Of a DNA stretch of 64,000 nt, positions 1 through 12,904 are shown piece after piece; position 1 is the first letter of the stretch; each line of letters opens with the position of its first letter. Both the position numbers and the translations under genes were made by a program. The stretch is from Panopea generosa (lineage: Eukaryota; Mollusca; Bivalvia; Adapedonta; Hiatellidae), in assembly GCA_029582155.1 (NCBI GenBank), contig CM055899.1:86834056-86898055 (forward strand), read 5' to 3'. The notes under the pieces are model-generated. The model was not told the DNA's origin, searched no databases, and worked only from the letters and a program-made list of their open reading frames with translations.

Positions 1-590
1 GTTGTTAAACTGTCTGTACGTGTCAAATTGTCCAGCTGAGCCCTTATAATATGTTTAATTGGTTAAATCTGTTGTTAGAGCCCCATATATGTCCAATATG
101 TGTAAACTGTTGTGAAATTCTCTATACGTGTAAAATTCTCTAGCTGAGCTTTTTTTATGCGTAATCGGTTCCAGCTGTTGTTTGAGACCCTATATGTCAA
201 ATATGTCTTAACTGTTATTAAATTCTCTATGCGTTCAAAATTCTCGTTAAATGTGTACTCGGTCCCAGCTATTGTTAGATATGTCCAACATGCCCTAGCC
301 GCTGTTAGTTTTTCGATATAACCAACATTATGTAATATAACTGTTATTTCATACTTTATCAGTTTAATGTTTTAGCTGTGGTAATTAAATCGCCATGATG
401 CTGTATGAGCCCCCCATATTTACTACATAATTTAGCTGTTGTAAAAGCCGCTATGAAGGTCAAAAGCTCTAACTGGTGTTAGAATATCTTTATTTTTTAT
501 TATTCTTTCGTTGTTGGTAACAATTTATGATTTATATGCTAATTGTTGATACTGAAAAATATATGTCCACAATCTAACTGCAGTAAAATT
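1..590. repeat. Diverged relative of the neighbouring satellite
   Basis: Short phrases such as agctgttgttagagccc, tatatgtccaatatg and aattctctatacgtg recur about every 60 bases with many changes. They echo the order of motifs in the clean 62-bp array that follows, so this looks like its decayed edge or an older related variant. No gene is seen. Confidence 0.5.
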
Positions 591-2271
591 CATTCCATTA
601 GCTCTTAATAGAGACACTTAATATACAATATTCTCTAACCCCTGTATGTGTAATATGCTTTAGCTGTTAATGGAGACATTTTATATCAAACATTCTCTTA
701 CCGCTGTATGGGTAATCGCCTTAAGCTGTCAATAGAGACACTTTATATCAAATATTCTCTAACCACCGTATGTGTAATAGGCTTTAGCTGTTAATAGAGA
801 CACTTTATATCAAACATTCACTTACCTCTGTATATGTTATCGGCTGTAGCTGTTAATAGAGACACTTTATATCAAACATTCTCTAACTCCTGTATGTGTA
901 ACGGGCTTTAGCTGTTTATAGAGACACTTTATATCAAACATTCTCAAACCCCAGTATATGTAATGGGCTTTAGCTGTTTATAGAGACACTTTATATCAAA
1001 TATTCTCTTACCCCTGTATGTGTAACGGGCTTTAGCTGTTTATAGAGACACTTTATATCAAACATTCACTAACCCCTGTATGTGTAATCGGCATAAGCTG
1101 TCAATAGAGACACTTTATATCAAACACACTCTAACCCCTGTATGTGTAATCGGCTTAAGCTATTAATATAGACACTTTATATTCAATATTCTCTAACACC
1201 TGTATGTGTAATCAGGTTCAGTTGTTAAAAGAAACACTTTATATCCAATATTTTAACCTCTGTATGTGTTATTGGCTTCATCGTTTAATAGAGACACTTA
1301 ATATCCAATATTCTCTAACCCCTGTATGTGTAATCGGCTTTAGCTTTTAATAGAGACACTTTATATCAAACATTCTCTAACCCCTGTATGTGTAATCGGC
1401 TTAAGCTATTAATATAGACACTTTATATTCAATATTCTCTAACACCTGTATGTGTAATCGGGTTCAGTTGTTAAAAGAAACACTTTTTATCCAATATTTT
1501 AACCCCTGTATGTGTAACCGGCTCATCTTTTAATAGAGACACTTGATATCCAATACTCTCTAACCCCTGTATGTGTAATCGGCTTTAGCATTTAATAGAG
1601 ACACTTTATGTCAAATATTATCAAACACCTGTATGTGTAATGGGCTTCAGCTGTTAATAGAGACACTTTATATCAAATATTCTCTAACCCCTGTATGTGT
1701 AATCGGCTTAAGCTGTTAATAGAGACACTTAATATCAAACATTCTCTTACCCCTGTATGTGTTATGGGCTTTAGCTGATAATAGAGCCACTTTATATCAA
1801 ACATTCTCTTACCTCTGTATATGTAATTGGCTTTAGCTGTTAATAGAGACACTTTATAACCAATGTTCTCTGATCCCTGTATGTGTAATGGGCTTAAGTT
1901 GTTAAAAGAGACACTTATTTTAAACATTCTCTAACTCCTGTATGTGTAATTGTCTTTAGCTGTTGATATAACACTTTATATCCAATATTCTCTAATCCCT
2001 GTATGTGTTATCGGTTTTAACTGTTAATAGCGACACTTTATATCAAACATTCTCTTACCCCTGTATGTGTAAATGGATTTAGCTGATAATAGAGACACTT
2101 TATATCAAACATTCTCTTATCCCAGTATTTGTAATGGGCGTTAGCTGTTAATAGAGACACTTTATAACAAACATTCTCTTACCCCTGTGTATGTAGTCGG
2201 CTTTAATTGTTAATAGAGACATTTTATATCCAATATTCTCTGATCCCTGCATGTATAATCGGCTTTACCTG
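591..2271. repeat. 62-bp satellite array, left block
   Basis: Tandem units of 62 bp, measured from successive copies of tagagacactttatatc (for example near 731, 793, 855, 917 and 979). Each unit contains gctttagctgttaatagaga, then a caaacattctctaaccc block, then ctgtatgtgtaatcgg. Units differ at scattered positions, and nearby units share variants (tttata versus ttaata, atcaaac versus atccaat), which suggests local homogenisation. Open frames here are read-through of the repeat and not genes. Confidence 0.93.
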
Positions 2272-2276
2272 TTAAA

Positions 2277-2732
2277 GGGATTATATTGGCATATAACCGT
2301 CAATTCCCTGTCCTAAATACACACGCTCAAAATGAAGATACACTGATAACTTAGAGATATAATCGACTAAAGTGTCTAATTGCATAACCTCTTTATTAAA
2401 AACATCGGGTTTCTGAAGCCACGTATTGTTTTTGTTTACATTTGCCATTTTCAACGAACCGCTTTCGGGTTTCCGATCAATCATATGATAACATCGTGAA
2501 GACTCGTTCCCAATCGCGTTTTCGAGGCTTTGTTCGTGAAGTTTACGGAGTTTAATGTAAACATTTTGCAATACTTTATTACTTAACTCTAACCCTAACC
2601 AATTACTGTTAATTTGATAACTTTCAAGTTAATAAAGGTTATACGTCAATACATAAGCATTATTTTGTGCATATTGTATACAGGAAAAGTCTGAATTAAC
2701 CACGTGTTTGTGTTACTTGCCAAAATAATCCC
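2277..2732. mobile_element. MITE-like element inserted in the satellite
   Basis: A 456-bp block unlike the satellite interrupts it exactly. Its ends are inverted repeats: GGGATTATATTGGC at the left and the complement of GCCAAAATAATCCC at the right. It is flanked by TTAAA on both sides (2272-2276 and 2733-2737), and TTAA occurs in the satellite unit, so this is the target duplication (TTAA or TTAAA). It encodes no convincing protein. A copy in the opposite orientation lies at 41204-41646, which makes it a dispersed non-autonomous DNA transposon. A TTAA target is typical of piggyBac-like elements; that family assignment is inference. Confidence 0.8.
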
Positions 2733-2737
2733 TTAAA

Positions 2738-5645
2738 TAGAGACATTTTATATCCAATATTCTCTGGCCCCAGTATGTGTAATGGGATTTAGCTGCTAAT
2801 AGAGACATTTATATCCAATATTCTCTAACCCATGTATGTGTAATCGGCTTTAGATGTTATAAGAGACACTTTATATTCAATGTCCTCTTATCCGTGTATA
2901 AGTAATCGGTTTAGCTGTTAATAGAGACACTTTATATCAAACATTCTCTAGCCCCTGTATGTGTAACCGACATTATGTTGATAGAGACTTTTATATCCAA
3001 TATCCTCTTACCCCTGTATGTGTAATCAGCTTAAGCTGTTAATAGAGACACTTAATATCAGACATTCTCTTACCCCTGTATGAGTAATGGGCTTTAGCTG
3101 TTAACAGAGACACTGTATATCAAACATTCTCTAATTCCTGTTTGTTTAATGGGCTTTAGCTGTTAAGCGTGACATTTTATATTCAATATTCTCTGACCCC
3201 AGTATGTGTAATGGGCTTTAGCTGTTAATAGAGACATTGTATAACAATATTCTCTAACCCCAGTATGTGTAATAGGCTTTAGCCGTTTATAGAGACACTG
3301 TATATCAAACATTCTCTAACTCCTGTATGTTTAATGGGCTTTAGCTGTTGATAGCGACATTTTATATCAATATTCTCTAACCCCAGTATATGTAATGGGC
3401 TTTAGCTGTTAATAGAGACATTTTATATCCAATATTCTCTAACCCTTGTATGAGTAATGGGCTTTAGCTGTTAATAAAGACACTTTATATCACATATTCT
3501 CTAACCCCAGTATCTGTTATCGGCTTAAGCTGTTAATATAACAATTTATATTCAATATTCTCTAACCCCACTATGTGTAATGGGCTTTAGCTTTTTAAAG
3601 ATACATTTTATATCAAATATTCTCTTACACCTGTATGTTTTATCGGCTTTAGCTGCTAATGGAGACATTTTCTATCCATTATTCTCTAACCCCAGTATGT
3701 ATGTGTATTGGACTTAAGCTGTTAATAGAGACATTTTATATCCAATATTTTCTGACCTCAGTATGTGTAATGAACTTAAGCTGTTAATTGTGATATTTTA
3801 TATCCAATATTCTCTGACCCCAGTATGTGTAATGGGCTCTAGCTGTTAATAGAGACACCTTATATCTAATGTTCCCTTATCCCTGTATGTGTTATCGGTT
3901 AAACTGTTAATAAATACACTCTATATCAAATATTCTTTAACCCCTGTATGTGTTATTGGATTTAGCTGCTAATATATACATTTTATATCCAATACTCTCT
4001 AACGCCACTAGGTGAAATAGGCTTTAGCTGTTAATAGAGACACTTTATATCAAACATTCTCTAACCCCTGAATGTGTAATGAGCTTCAGCTTTTAATTGT
4101 GACATTTCATATCCAATATTCTCTTACCCCAGTATAAGTAATGGGCTTTAGCTGTTAATACAGACACTTTATATCCAATGTTCTTTTATCTCTGTATGTG
4201 TAATCAGTTTAGCTGTTAATAGAGACACTTTATATAAAACATTCTCTAAACCCTGTATGTGTAATCGGCTTTAAATGTTAATAGTGACATTTTATATCCA
4301 ATATCCTCTTACCCCTGTATGTGTAATCAGCTTTAGCTGTTAATAGAGACACTTTATATCAAACATTCTTTAAACTCTGTATGTGTAATGAGCTCTAGCG
4401 TTTTAATTGTGACAATTGATATCAAACATTCTCTAACCCCTGTATGTGTAATGGGCTGTAGCTGTTGATAGAGACATTTTATATCCGATAGTCTCTAACC
4501 CCAGTATGTGTAGAGGGCTTTAGTTGCTTAAAGAGACATTTTATATCCAATATTCTCTATTCCCAATATGTATAATTATCTTTAGCTGTTAAAAGAGACA
4601 CTTTATATCAAACATACTTCAACCCCAGAATGTGTAATGAGCTTTAGCTGTTAATGGAGTCATTTTATATCCAATATTCTCTAACCCCAGTATGTGTAAT
4701 GGGCTTTAGCTGCTAATGGAGACAATTTATATCCAATATCCTCTAACCCCAGTATGTGTAATTGTCTTTAGCTGTTGATAGAGACACTTTATATCAAACA
4801 TTCTCTAACCCCTGTATGTGTAACGAGATTATCTGTTAATTGTGACATTTTATATCCAGTGTTCTCTGACCCCAGTATATGTACTTGGCTGTAGCTGTAA
4901 AGAGAGACACTTCATATCCAACATTCTTTAACCACTAAATCCAACAATCTCCAACCTCAGTCTGTGTAATGAGACATTCTATATCCAATATGATTTTATC
5001 CTTGTATGTGTACTCGGCTGTAGCTGTAGAGAGAAACACTTTTTATCCAACATTCTCTAGCCACTATTTGTGTACTCGGCTATAGCTGTTAATAGAGACA
5101 ATTGATACCAAATATTCTCTAACCACAGTATGCGTAATGGGCTTTAGATGTTGATAAATACACTTTATGTCACACATTATTTATGCCTATATTTGTAATA
5201 GGCTTTAGCTGTTAATAGTGACACTTTATATCCAACATTATTTAACCCCTGTATGTGTAATCGACTTTAGCTGTTAAAAGCGACATTTTATATCAAATAT
5301 TCTCTATCCCTTGCATATATATTCGGGGTTTTCTGTTAATATAACACTTTAAATACATTATTCTCTAACCTCTGTATGTGTAATCGACTTCAGTTGTTAA
5401 TAGAGGAATTATATATACATTATTTTCTAACCCCTGTCTGTGTTATCGGCTTAAGCTGTTAATATAACGTATAATATCCAATATTCTCAAGCCACTTTAT
5501 ATGTAATTGGCTTTAGCTGTTAATATAAGAACTATACATCCCATGTTCTCTAACTCCTGTATGTGTAATCGGGTTCAGTTGTTAATATGGATACTTTATA
5601 TCCAATATTATCTAACCCCAGTATGTGCAATCGGCTTTATCTTTG
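2738..5645. repeat. 62-bp satellite array, right block
   Basis: The same 62-bp unit resumes directly after the MITE-like insertion and continues to about 5645, with units becoming more divergent towards the right end. Together with the left block there are roughly 70 to 75 units. Several units in this block share an agtatgtgtaatgggc variant that is rarer on the left, so the block may have its own subfamily history. Confidence 0.92.
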
Positions 5646-5739
5646 GTAAAATACACTATACGTTTAATTACGCAATTATAAGAGCTTGTTTCACAATCGA
5701 TGTAAAATAATTTAATTGAATATCTCTATCTATTTCAGA

Positions 5740-6180
5740 TTATATTAATTATCTATTACTACTTCTTCTGCTACCACTGATAATAATATTTTAGCTTTTC
5801 CTGCTTCTTTATTTACTATTATTCGTCCCTTATAATTAGTGTTACTACTATAACTGCTGCTACTTCCACGACTACTAGTATCGATTTATTTTTTTCCACA
5901 GTAACAATATTAATATTAAAACTACTATTGTTACAACAAATAAGCTAACGACGACATCGTCTGCTATCAATGCTACTGCTGCTTCTTTTAATACTTAGAT
6001 GTTCCTGATGTTTCTTTTCTGCTGTTACTACTGCTTCCTGTACAAACACTGCTGCTGCTAGCATCGTTACCACCACCACCACTACTATTAATTCCACTAT
6101 GTATACTGTTTTTAATACTACTTTTTTTACTGCTGCATCTGCTAATATTACTACTTCCTCTATTCTAATATAGAGCCAAA
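5740..6180. repeat. Trinucleotide-rich low-complexity tract
   Basis: Imperfect runs of act, gct and tta triplets (tactactgctgct, ccaccaccaccactac). The 79-codon open frame on the minus strand here is a by-product of the triplet bias and has no recognisable domain. Confidence 0.7.
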
Positions 6181-6234
6181 TCATTGTTAAATATATTAAA
6201 CCGTATTAAATATTGATTGTGTTTTTCGAAGCAA

Positions 6235-6312
6235 TCGGGTCGAGCAGGGAATTGAACCATTTACGTGAGCAGCCAACACTTTATCCTCTTCGCTACATCT
6301 CGCTCTTCTTTG
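6235..6312 (-). repeat. tRNA-like SINE head remnant
   Basis: On the minus strand a box-A-like tagcgaagagga lies about 35 bases before a box-B-like ggttcaattcc, the spacing of a tRNA-derived pol III promoter. No good cloverleaf with a paired acceptor stem forms, so a degenerate SINE head is likelier than a tRNA gene. Confidence 0.4.
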
Positions 6313-9300
6313 TATCGGTTATAAAGTATTGTGTTCTGACAAATTAAACATGTGTAATCCCTTGGAGGGAAAAAAAGAATACGTCAATCAACACATTAGC
6401 CAATCAAAATACGACTTACAATATGCAATTATCTGAACTTGTCAAAGAAGTAAACAAAAATGACGGAATGAATGACGTAATAATACGTTCCTTTTTCTTA
6501 TTATAGTAATAAATACAGGTGACCACAACTGACCAATGAAATCTATAATTAATCGTTGAAACAAAGTCATAGCAAGAAATAAACTCAATCATTAAGTCAG
6601 CAAGTGATTTAATACAGTGGAAGCGCGGAAATCGTTCATTAACTAGGGAGCACAGACTGCGAATTTTACCTTGGCAAATTTGCATACGTTTAGTAGTTGT
6701 GTTTTGAAGGCTCGTAGGATAGACGTTCAATAAATAGTAACACTTTCAAATCCCGAAAGGCGACCTGAAATAGTTCTAATGTTGAGTTTCGAATCGCCGA
6801 TTATTCTAAGTGAGTTTGGAAATATAAACTAGTAATCTGGAACTATTTTCGGTACTTTCAAATTTGTTTTTATATATTTGATTAATTTACTTATACTTTC
6901 GTCTTCATTTATTTAATGAGCAGATTTTCGTCCAGGTGACACAGGTTCCAATCCTGCGGGTGGCAAACGATTGTGTTTGTTTCAAAAACAATACTATTTT
7001 TTCTTACGGTACCGCATAAACCACTATCCTATAAACAAAATTTAAAAAAGACAAAACAAAAATGATTTGTCCATATATGCAATTGTATCTTTGCATATAT
7101 CTAGCAATCGTTCTTTGTTAATTTTAATATTTTTTTAATAGTTTGACAAGGATATTGAACATTTAAATCAAAACATATACATATAAAGTATATATATTTA
7201 CTCTAAGCTAGCAATGTGCTGTGCGTCGAACTTTCCTTTGATATACATATTTCAACTTCGAGATGGAACTTTTTAAATATATTTCATATGGGAAATCAAC
7301 TTTTTGTGAATTATATTATAATGCAACTTGACTATTCAATTTCATATTTAAAAACGTATACTTCAGCACAGATGTATAACTTTTAAAAACAACATACATC
7401 TAGATTATCTTGGCGAGATATTACTGTTTTAAACATATGTACAACATACATGAACATGTAGATTATCTTGGAGTTTGGACATTCTTTGAAATACATTTTT
7501 CAATTTTGAGATTTTTTTTTTGTAAGATTTACATCTAGGTCATTTTAGAGAATGAAGATTTTAAGTACATTGAATTAAACCTTGGAGATTGAGCGTTCTT
7601 TGAAATACATGATATAACTTGAAAACTTAAAAATTGACAATTTAAAAAATACTATAATCAATTTAAGAACAAAACTATTTCTTTTTAAATATAAAGAGTT
7701 TTTTTAATATAAACAGTTATGTCAATTTGGGTATTAAAATTTTTATATATATGTATACCTGAGCATATCATCTGGTAGATTGTTAACTATCTTTTAAATA
7801 TATCATTTTACTTGGATATTAAACATTCTTTGAAATATATATAAAACATCTGTCATATTGAGGACTGCAATTCGAACTATTATTTTACAGTAAAACATTC
7901 TAAACAAATAAACTAGAATGTAATCATGTCTAATGTATGTTGTTGTAGGCCTACCCATAAAACAAGCAACGTTCGTAAATAGTAACCTCTACTATATTAC
8001 TTTCCATCAATATACGGATATATAATGTTCAGGGCTAAACTTTATTATTTCATTTCTACATTGTTTGCCAAGGTTTTAGTACTTATAAGTACTTTGATAT
8101 CGATTGATGTAAGATATTCAATAAAATAAAAGCCATACATCTAATATATACAAATCACATACAAAGACTTTATGCGTAGAACCAGTTCAAATAGTTTTTT
8201 TTATGACAGCTGTCGCTAACTTTGAAATGTTCGAGATTAGATGTCACATGACCGTTTATCGTACATGCTGGTGACTACAAATGTTATTATTGTCAAAATA
8301 ATGAAGTTATTAAACTCTTTGTTTCTTTACTGTGATCGACGATGCTATTATCAAAATGTAATACATATTTCAACATTAGATGTTATTATCATTGGTCTAA
8401 AGTTTGGTATTTTACAAATACGGAACAGTGTTTGTCTCGGTTCTGGTCCAATTTAAAGAAACAAAACTAACGTAGTAGTAAACTGCACTTACGATATAAC
8501 CTGGATATATTGCGTCTTCTAATTCCCTTGCATAAGCCTTCCAATGACAGTATCCAGAATTCTTTGAAACAGGACGTTAATAACAAAATGTGTAATGTTA
8601 AATGTGTTTAAACACCAGTATAATTTATCAAAAGGAATGAAATGAAGTCACGGTTGATATAGTATATTCAACACGGTATAATTTACTACGACATAACCAG
8701 ACTATGTGTTTACAATAGTAAACATATCGTCAACATGGTAGTGGTAAACACTGAAACTGTATTTTTACTGTTTTCGGAAGAAAAAAAAATACAAACAATG
8801 TTATTAGTAACTTGTGCTTAAATTATTATTACTTTATAAAAAAATCGCATGAATTCTACAAACATTAGAGCGTAAATAAAGAACTATCAACACGCAGAAA
8901 AAATTCGAGAGCGAACGTTTAATTTTTGATAATGAATAAACCTCTGAACGCAAATATGAAATTTGAGTACAACCTTAAACACTTACTCGGTAAAAACCTC
9001 GTTGTGCGACGGTTAAATACAAGTAAATCGAGTTAAGAAGTGGCTGTCGAACTAAATACTGTATTGTTATAATGATTATAAAATGGTATGTTGGATAAAC
9101 AGAAAGGAAAAAAGTCGAGAAAATGGAGGACTTGGTATATGTTTATCAAATTTGTCATTTTAGTATAAAGCAGTATATCTAAAATTTACTTATGAACGTT
9201 AAACGATTATGAAATACACAAAGATACACCCCAAATCCATTCAGATTACCGCAGTTTTATTGTTCTTATAATTAAGGATGCTCGCTCTGTTTAAATCATC

Positions 9301-10340
9301 ATCCACGTGGTCGGAATAACGTTCTCATTTGACCAAAGCAATTCCAGTTATGCGTTGCGTTGATATAATGACACTGAAAAGGAAACATTCATATAATGCA
9401 ACATCGAATGACGGGTTTTAGATCTTATCTGCTATCGACCCTCGTCTCAAAAGTGTTCTTACTGATGTTATCGTCCCCAAAGTATTGAAAGTTAATAGTT
9501 CAGCGTTATTCTCCTTTGTTTTAAACGGATCATTTACAATAGAAGTTTAAGAAATGTAATGTTATTCGTCCTATAAAATATGATCTATGAAAATCGTGAA
9601 AGGTCACATAAAGGTAAATTTATTTATTTTGCATCTGATGATAGCAGCACACAAATCGCACGCTTTCCAGAATACTTTTTATCGTAGTCTTGACCACGTG
9701 AAGTCTAAAACACTTCACTGACAGTCAAATATAGTTGGAAAAAGAGCTGCTTAAGTGTACTCAAATACGGAGATTCACAAACTTCAACGCACGTTGCACA
9801 AGTAGAGCATCAAAAGAGCATCAAAAGACATTTGTCACTTTTTCGAGCCCCATAGAAGGAAAAGATTCGATGTTCTACCAAGGTACTGGACCACACGCTC
9901 AACACTATCGTTTGTTTTCCTCAGATATAACGGTATTTTAATACTTTTAAATGTTTTTGTTCAATATAGACAAAAGCATAAAAACTGTATGTAAAATCAT
10001 ATAAAGTTAATCTACACCGTGTTTTGAACTCGTTAACTCATGCACCTGGGCAAGGCAAAACATAGGGGAGATTCTATGAGGAATTTTCATTAACCCTGGT
10101 TTAAATTCTCCTCCTGCTCGTACCGTGTCTTTTGTCTATGCAGTTTTAACCTGTTATAACCGTCCGCCTTTCTCTATGTTTATCACAGTGTTGTGTAATT
10201 ATCACTTACCTCTCGCATTGACGTCGTGGTTTATGGCTCTGCCAAATACTGGATATTCGTATCCCATAACGATGCATATTGTAGAATTGCTTTACACTTA
10301 ACAATATTGAATAAAAGAAAATGTTGCAAGTTGTGTCAAG
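6313..10340. other. No supported gene
   Basis: AT-rich DNA with frequent stops in all frames. A tRNA-like box B (ggttccaatcc, near 6947) suggests another SINE scrap. I found no splice-consistent exon, long repeat or domain match. Confidence 0.5.
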
Positions 10341-10345
10341 CTGAG

Positions 10346-10444
10346 TGCAGTTTAAAACTCATCACGGGTATAGGTATAGCTCCAGATGTGGTTGAGATTT
10401 CCGAAATCATCCGTGATCATATTGACGCATGGGCGAAAGTGCAA
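10346..10444 (+). other. Weak exon candidate
   Basis: An open stretch beginning near an acceptor-like gagtgcag and ending at a donor GTATGT reads LITGIGIAPDVVEISEII and onward to AKVQ. The composition looks protein-like, but I recognise no family. A second candidate at 11267-11377 is on the same strand. Confidence 0.2.
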
Positions 10445-11266
10445 GTATGTAACTGATCCATGTCTACTATCTCTGAGTGACATTTAGTGTGTTAGGATAC
10501 ATTTTTCCACAGCAATTTTGGTTTTAAAATCACCTTTAATAGTGTTTTAATGTAAGTGTTTATATACATAGTTTAAAGTAAATATATTTTGTGATATTTT
10601 TTTTTCGAGAAACAATGGAAAAACAACTCAATTGGATAAACAAAATGTAAGCAGCTGACATTGAATACGAACCTGTAATTTAAAATGAAAACAAGAAATA
10701 AACAAAAGTTGTTTAACCTGTTTAAGCAGTCAATAATGAATCTATATATGGCAATAGTATAATCATATTTAGCAATAGTATAATCATATTTAATCGAAAT
10801 CATTTTAGTTATTGTACAAAAACAACTCATTTAGGGAAATTTGTTTGGATATCAGAACGAAAACATAAATTGAGACACACATTATAGTTGCAATGTTTTG
10901 TCGAGATATCGTTTTTCCGACAACGTTTAGAAATCCAATATCAACCAAAATAGATACATCACTACATAACTCTAAAATGTATTTCAACAAAGTTGTGTAG
11001 CAGTTGTCTCCCGTAGATCGTCAATCTACGTAAAAACTATGTTTACTGGAACAGATTAATTAATTTGGTTAATTTAAAATTATTATGATAACTTTAAAAT
11101 GGCGCTTTGGTAAAAATGCAAAAAATTCTTCTCAGTGACATAAACATGGCACATATTTATTATTGGGGTTTGAGAATCATTTTATTTTCTTATTAATTGT
11201 TTTATTCGAAACGATTGTACCGAATAAAAACACTTGGTGGTATTTCTTTGGGTGACAGAGTGTTTG

Positions 11267-11377
11267 TTTCGCTTGTGGAAGACTCGTATTTTGTATGAGT
11301 TGGGTTATGCAGAGTTCCCTGAATGTAATTTTGACCCAGAGGATGAGATTTTTCTATCCAGCATGGAGGAAATCATG
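11267..11377 (+). other. Weak exon candidate
   Basis: An open stretch following an acceptor-like ggtgacag reads LGYAEFPECNFDPEDEIF and on to MEEIM, ending at a weak donor GTAGAT. It is acidic and protein-like, with no family recognised. It could pair with the candidate at 10.4 kb or be chance. Confidence 0.2.
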
Positions 11378-11541
11378 GTAGATTTATTCTTCCATTCATT
11401 TCAATCAAAATATAGTTTCTCGATAATGGCCGTTATCACAAAAATACTTTACTTTACTTTTTAAAAACGTGTTTAACGTCCAAAAGTTCACATACATATG
11501 AAAAAAATATAAAAAAAAATTTAGCCCCAGACTTTTGTCAG

Positions 11542-11598
11542 GTCACGTGAGAAAGCTGTCACGTGACATAAAAATAGAGTTTTCCCCATAGGGAAAAC
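11542..11598. promoter_or_regulatory. Twin CACGTG E-boxes plus a palindrome
   Basis: Two CACGTG cores lie 16 bp apart (11544-11549 and 11560-11565). The second sits in the 10-bp palindrome GTCACGTGAC. Fourteen bases after that core is a perfect hairpin, GTTTTCCC-CATA-GGGAAAAC (11579-11598). GTCACGTGAC is the optimal site of bHLH-zip factors such as USF and TFE/MITF. No gene start is established nearby, so a regulatory role is inference. Confidence 0.35.
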
Positions 11599-12640
11599 CC
11601 ATATCTTTTATGAGCAGAAACAAAGAAAACATACGCTTCGTAATTATTGGTAATGTCGCCATATCCATTATTTGATCTTTTTTGCATTCATCATCTCCCA
11701 TGTATCTATGGAAATGTTTATGCGATATTTATATATCATAAAGTTCCATTGGATGTAACACAATAGTTAGATTGTTGTGGCCTAATTTAGTAGTGTCAGC
11801 TAATACGTGTCCATTGTAGGGATATAGGCTATATTTAGGTCAGGTAGCGTGTCATTGTATTGATATATCGATAGGAGTAACGTTTTTAAGATATTTTAAC
11901 ATTTCATTCTTTGATTAAAGAATAAATCATTTTGAAGTTGAGTTAATCATATTTTATTAAGTATTAAGAAAGTTGGAAAAATTAAACGGGTTTATTTGTC
12001 ATAAAGCTAATTTAGGTTTACATTGTCCTAATAGCGTAAATCCACATCGTACGATATTTGAGGATTATTGCTTCATGATTTACACGAAATTCACTAAGGT
12101 ATGTGGACGATTTTGTTATAAATACTGACTCTGTTAGGAATGCGATGTCCAGTTAGCAGAATCATCTTTAGGTTTGTTGTGACGAGAAAGATTGAGTTTG
12201 TTACTGTTCCAGTACATTACGGCATACGGGTATGTGAATTTTATATTATTTTATATTTAAATGTCTGATATATATATACATTTTTGACATAATCAGATCT
12301 AAGTAAAGTTGTATAAATTGTTCATATCCAGGCCGATGGTAATGTATGTAATTTAATACACATCTACGGTATTGAGAAGTGTTTTGTTAGAATATAGACT
12401 GAGGAATCTGAGAACGTATTTTGAGCTGTTGTTACTGTGTTTATGATGAAGTATTGAGATTCACCATGTTAGAATTGATTGATATGTGTAATTAAATTTT
12501 GTTGATGCTTGATATTCACAAAGTGAATAGATACAGAATTGGTATGTAATTGTTAATAATATTTTGATGAGAAGTTATGTAGAGATATAATTGCTATGTT
12601 GAGATTGACGGAGGGTCGTATATGAGATGTTGTTTAAACT

Positions 12641-12845
12641 GCCATGAAACTGCAGATAGTAAGAGTTGAATGAAATGTTATCATATATTGATAAATCTAC
12701 CATGAAACTATAAGATAGTTAAAAATGAATGCACTGTTATGATATGTTGATAAACTACCATGAAACTATAAGATGGTTACAAATGAATGCACTGTTATCA
12801 TATATTGATAAAAATACCATGAACTTGATAGATGGTAATTAATAG
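12641..12845. repeat. 58-bp tandem repeat, about 3.5 copies
   Basis: ccatgaaact recurs at about 12642, 12700, 12758 and, altered, 12817, each followed by gatagttaaaaatgaatgca and a tgttatcatatattgata block. Confidence 0.8.
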
Positions 12846-12904
12846 ACGCCATGTCATTACATATTTGAGTAACTATTGAATCTGAGTTTATATATATATA
12901 TTGT

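Noticed and set aside
1673-1927. 84-codon minus-strand frame in the satellite
   Set aside because: Read-through of a 62-bp repeat; the peptide simply repeats the unit in shifting frames.
2281-2571. 96-codon minus-strand frame in the MITE-like element
   Set aside because: The second copy at 41.2 kb has no matching open frame and there is no domain, so it is not a gene.
2587-2600. Telomere-like ctctaaccctaacc
   Set aside because: Only two repeats inside a transposon, not a telomere tract.
6416-6730. 104-codon minus-strand frame
   Set aside because: No family recognised, no splice or promoter context; composition is compatible with chance.
9424-9520. Plus-strand IDPRLKSVLTDV reading, faintly like the hAT transposase LDPR block
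   Set aside because: Isolated match of a few residues without any other hAT motif nearby.
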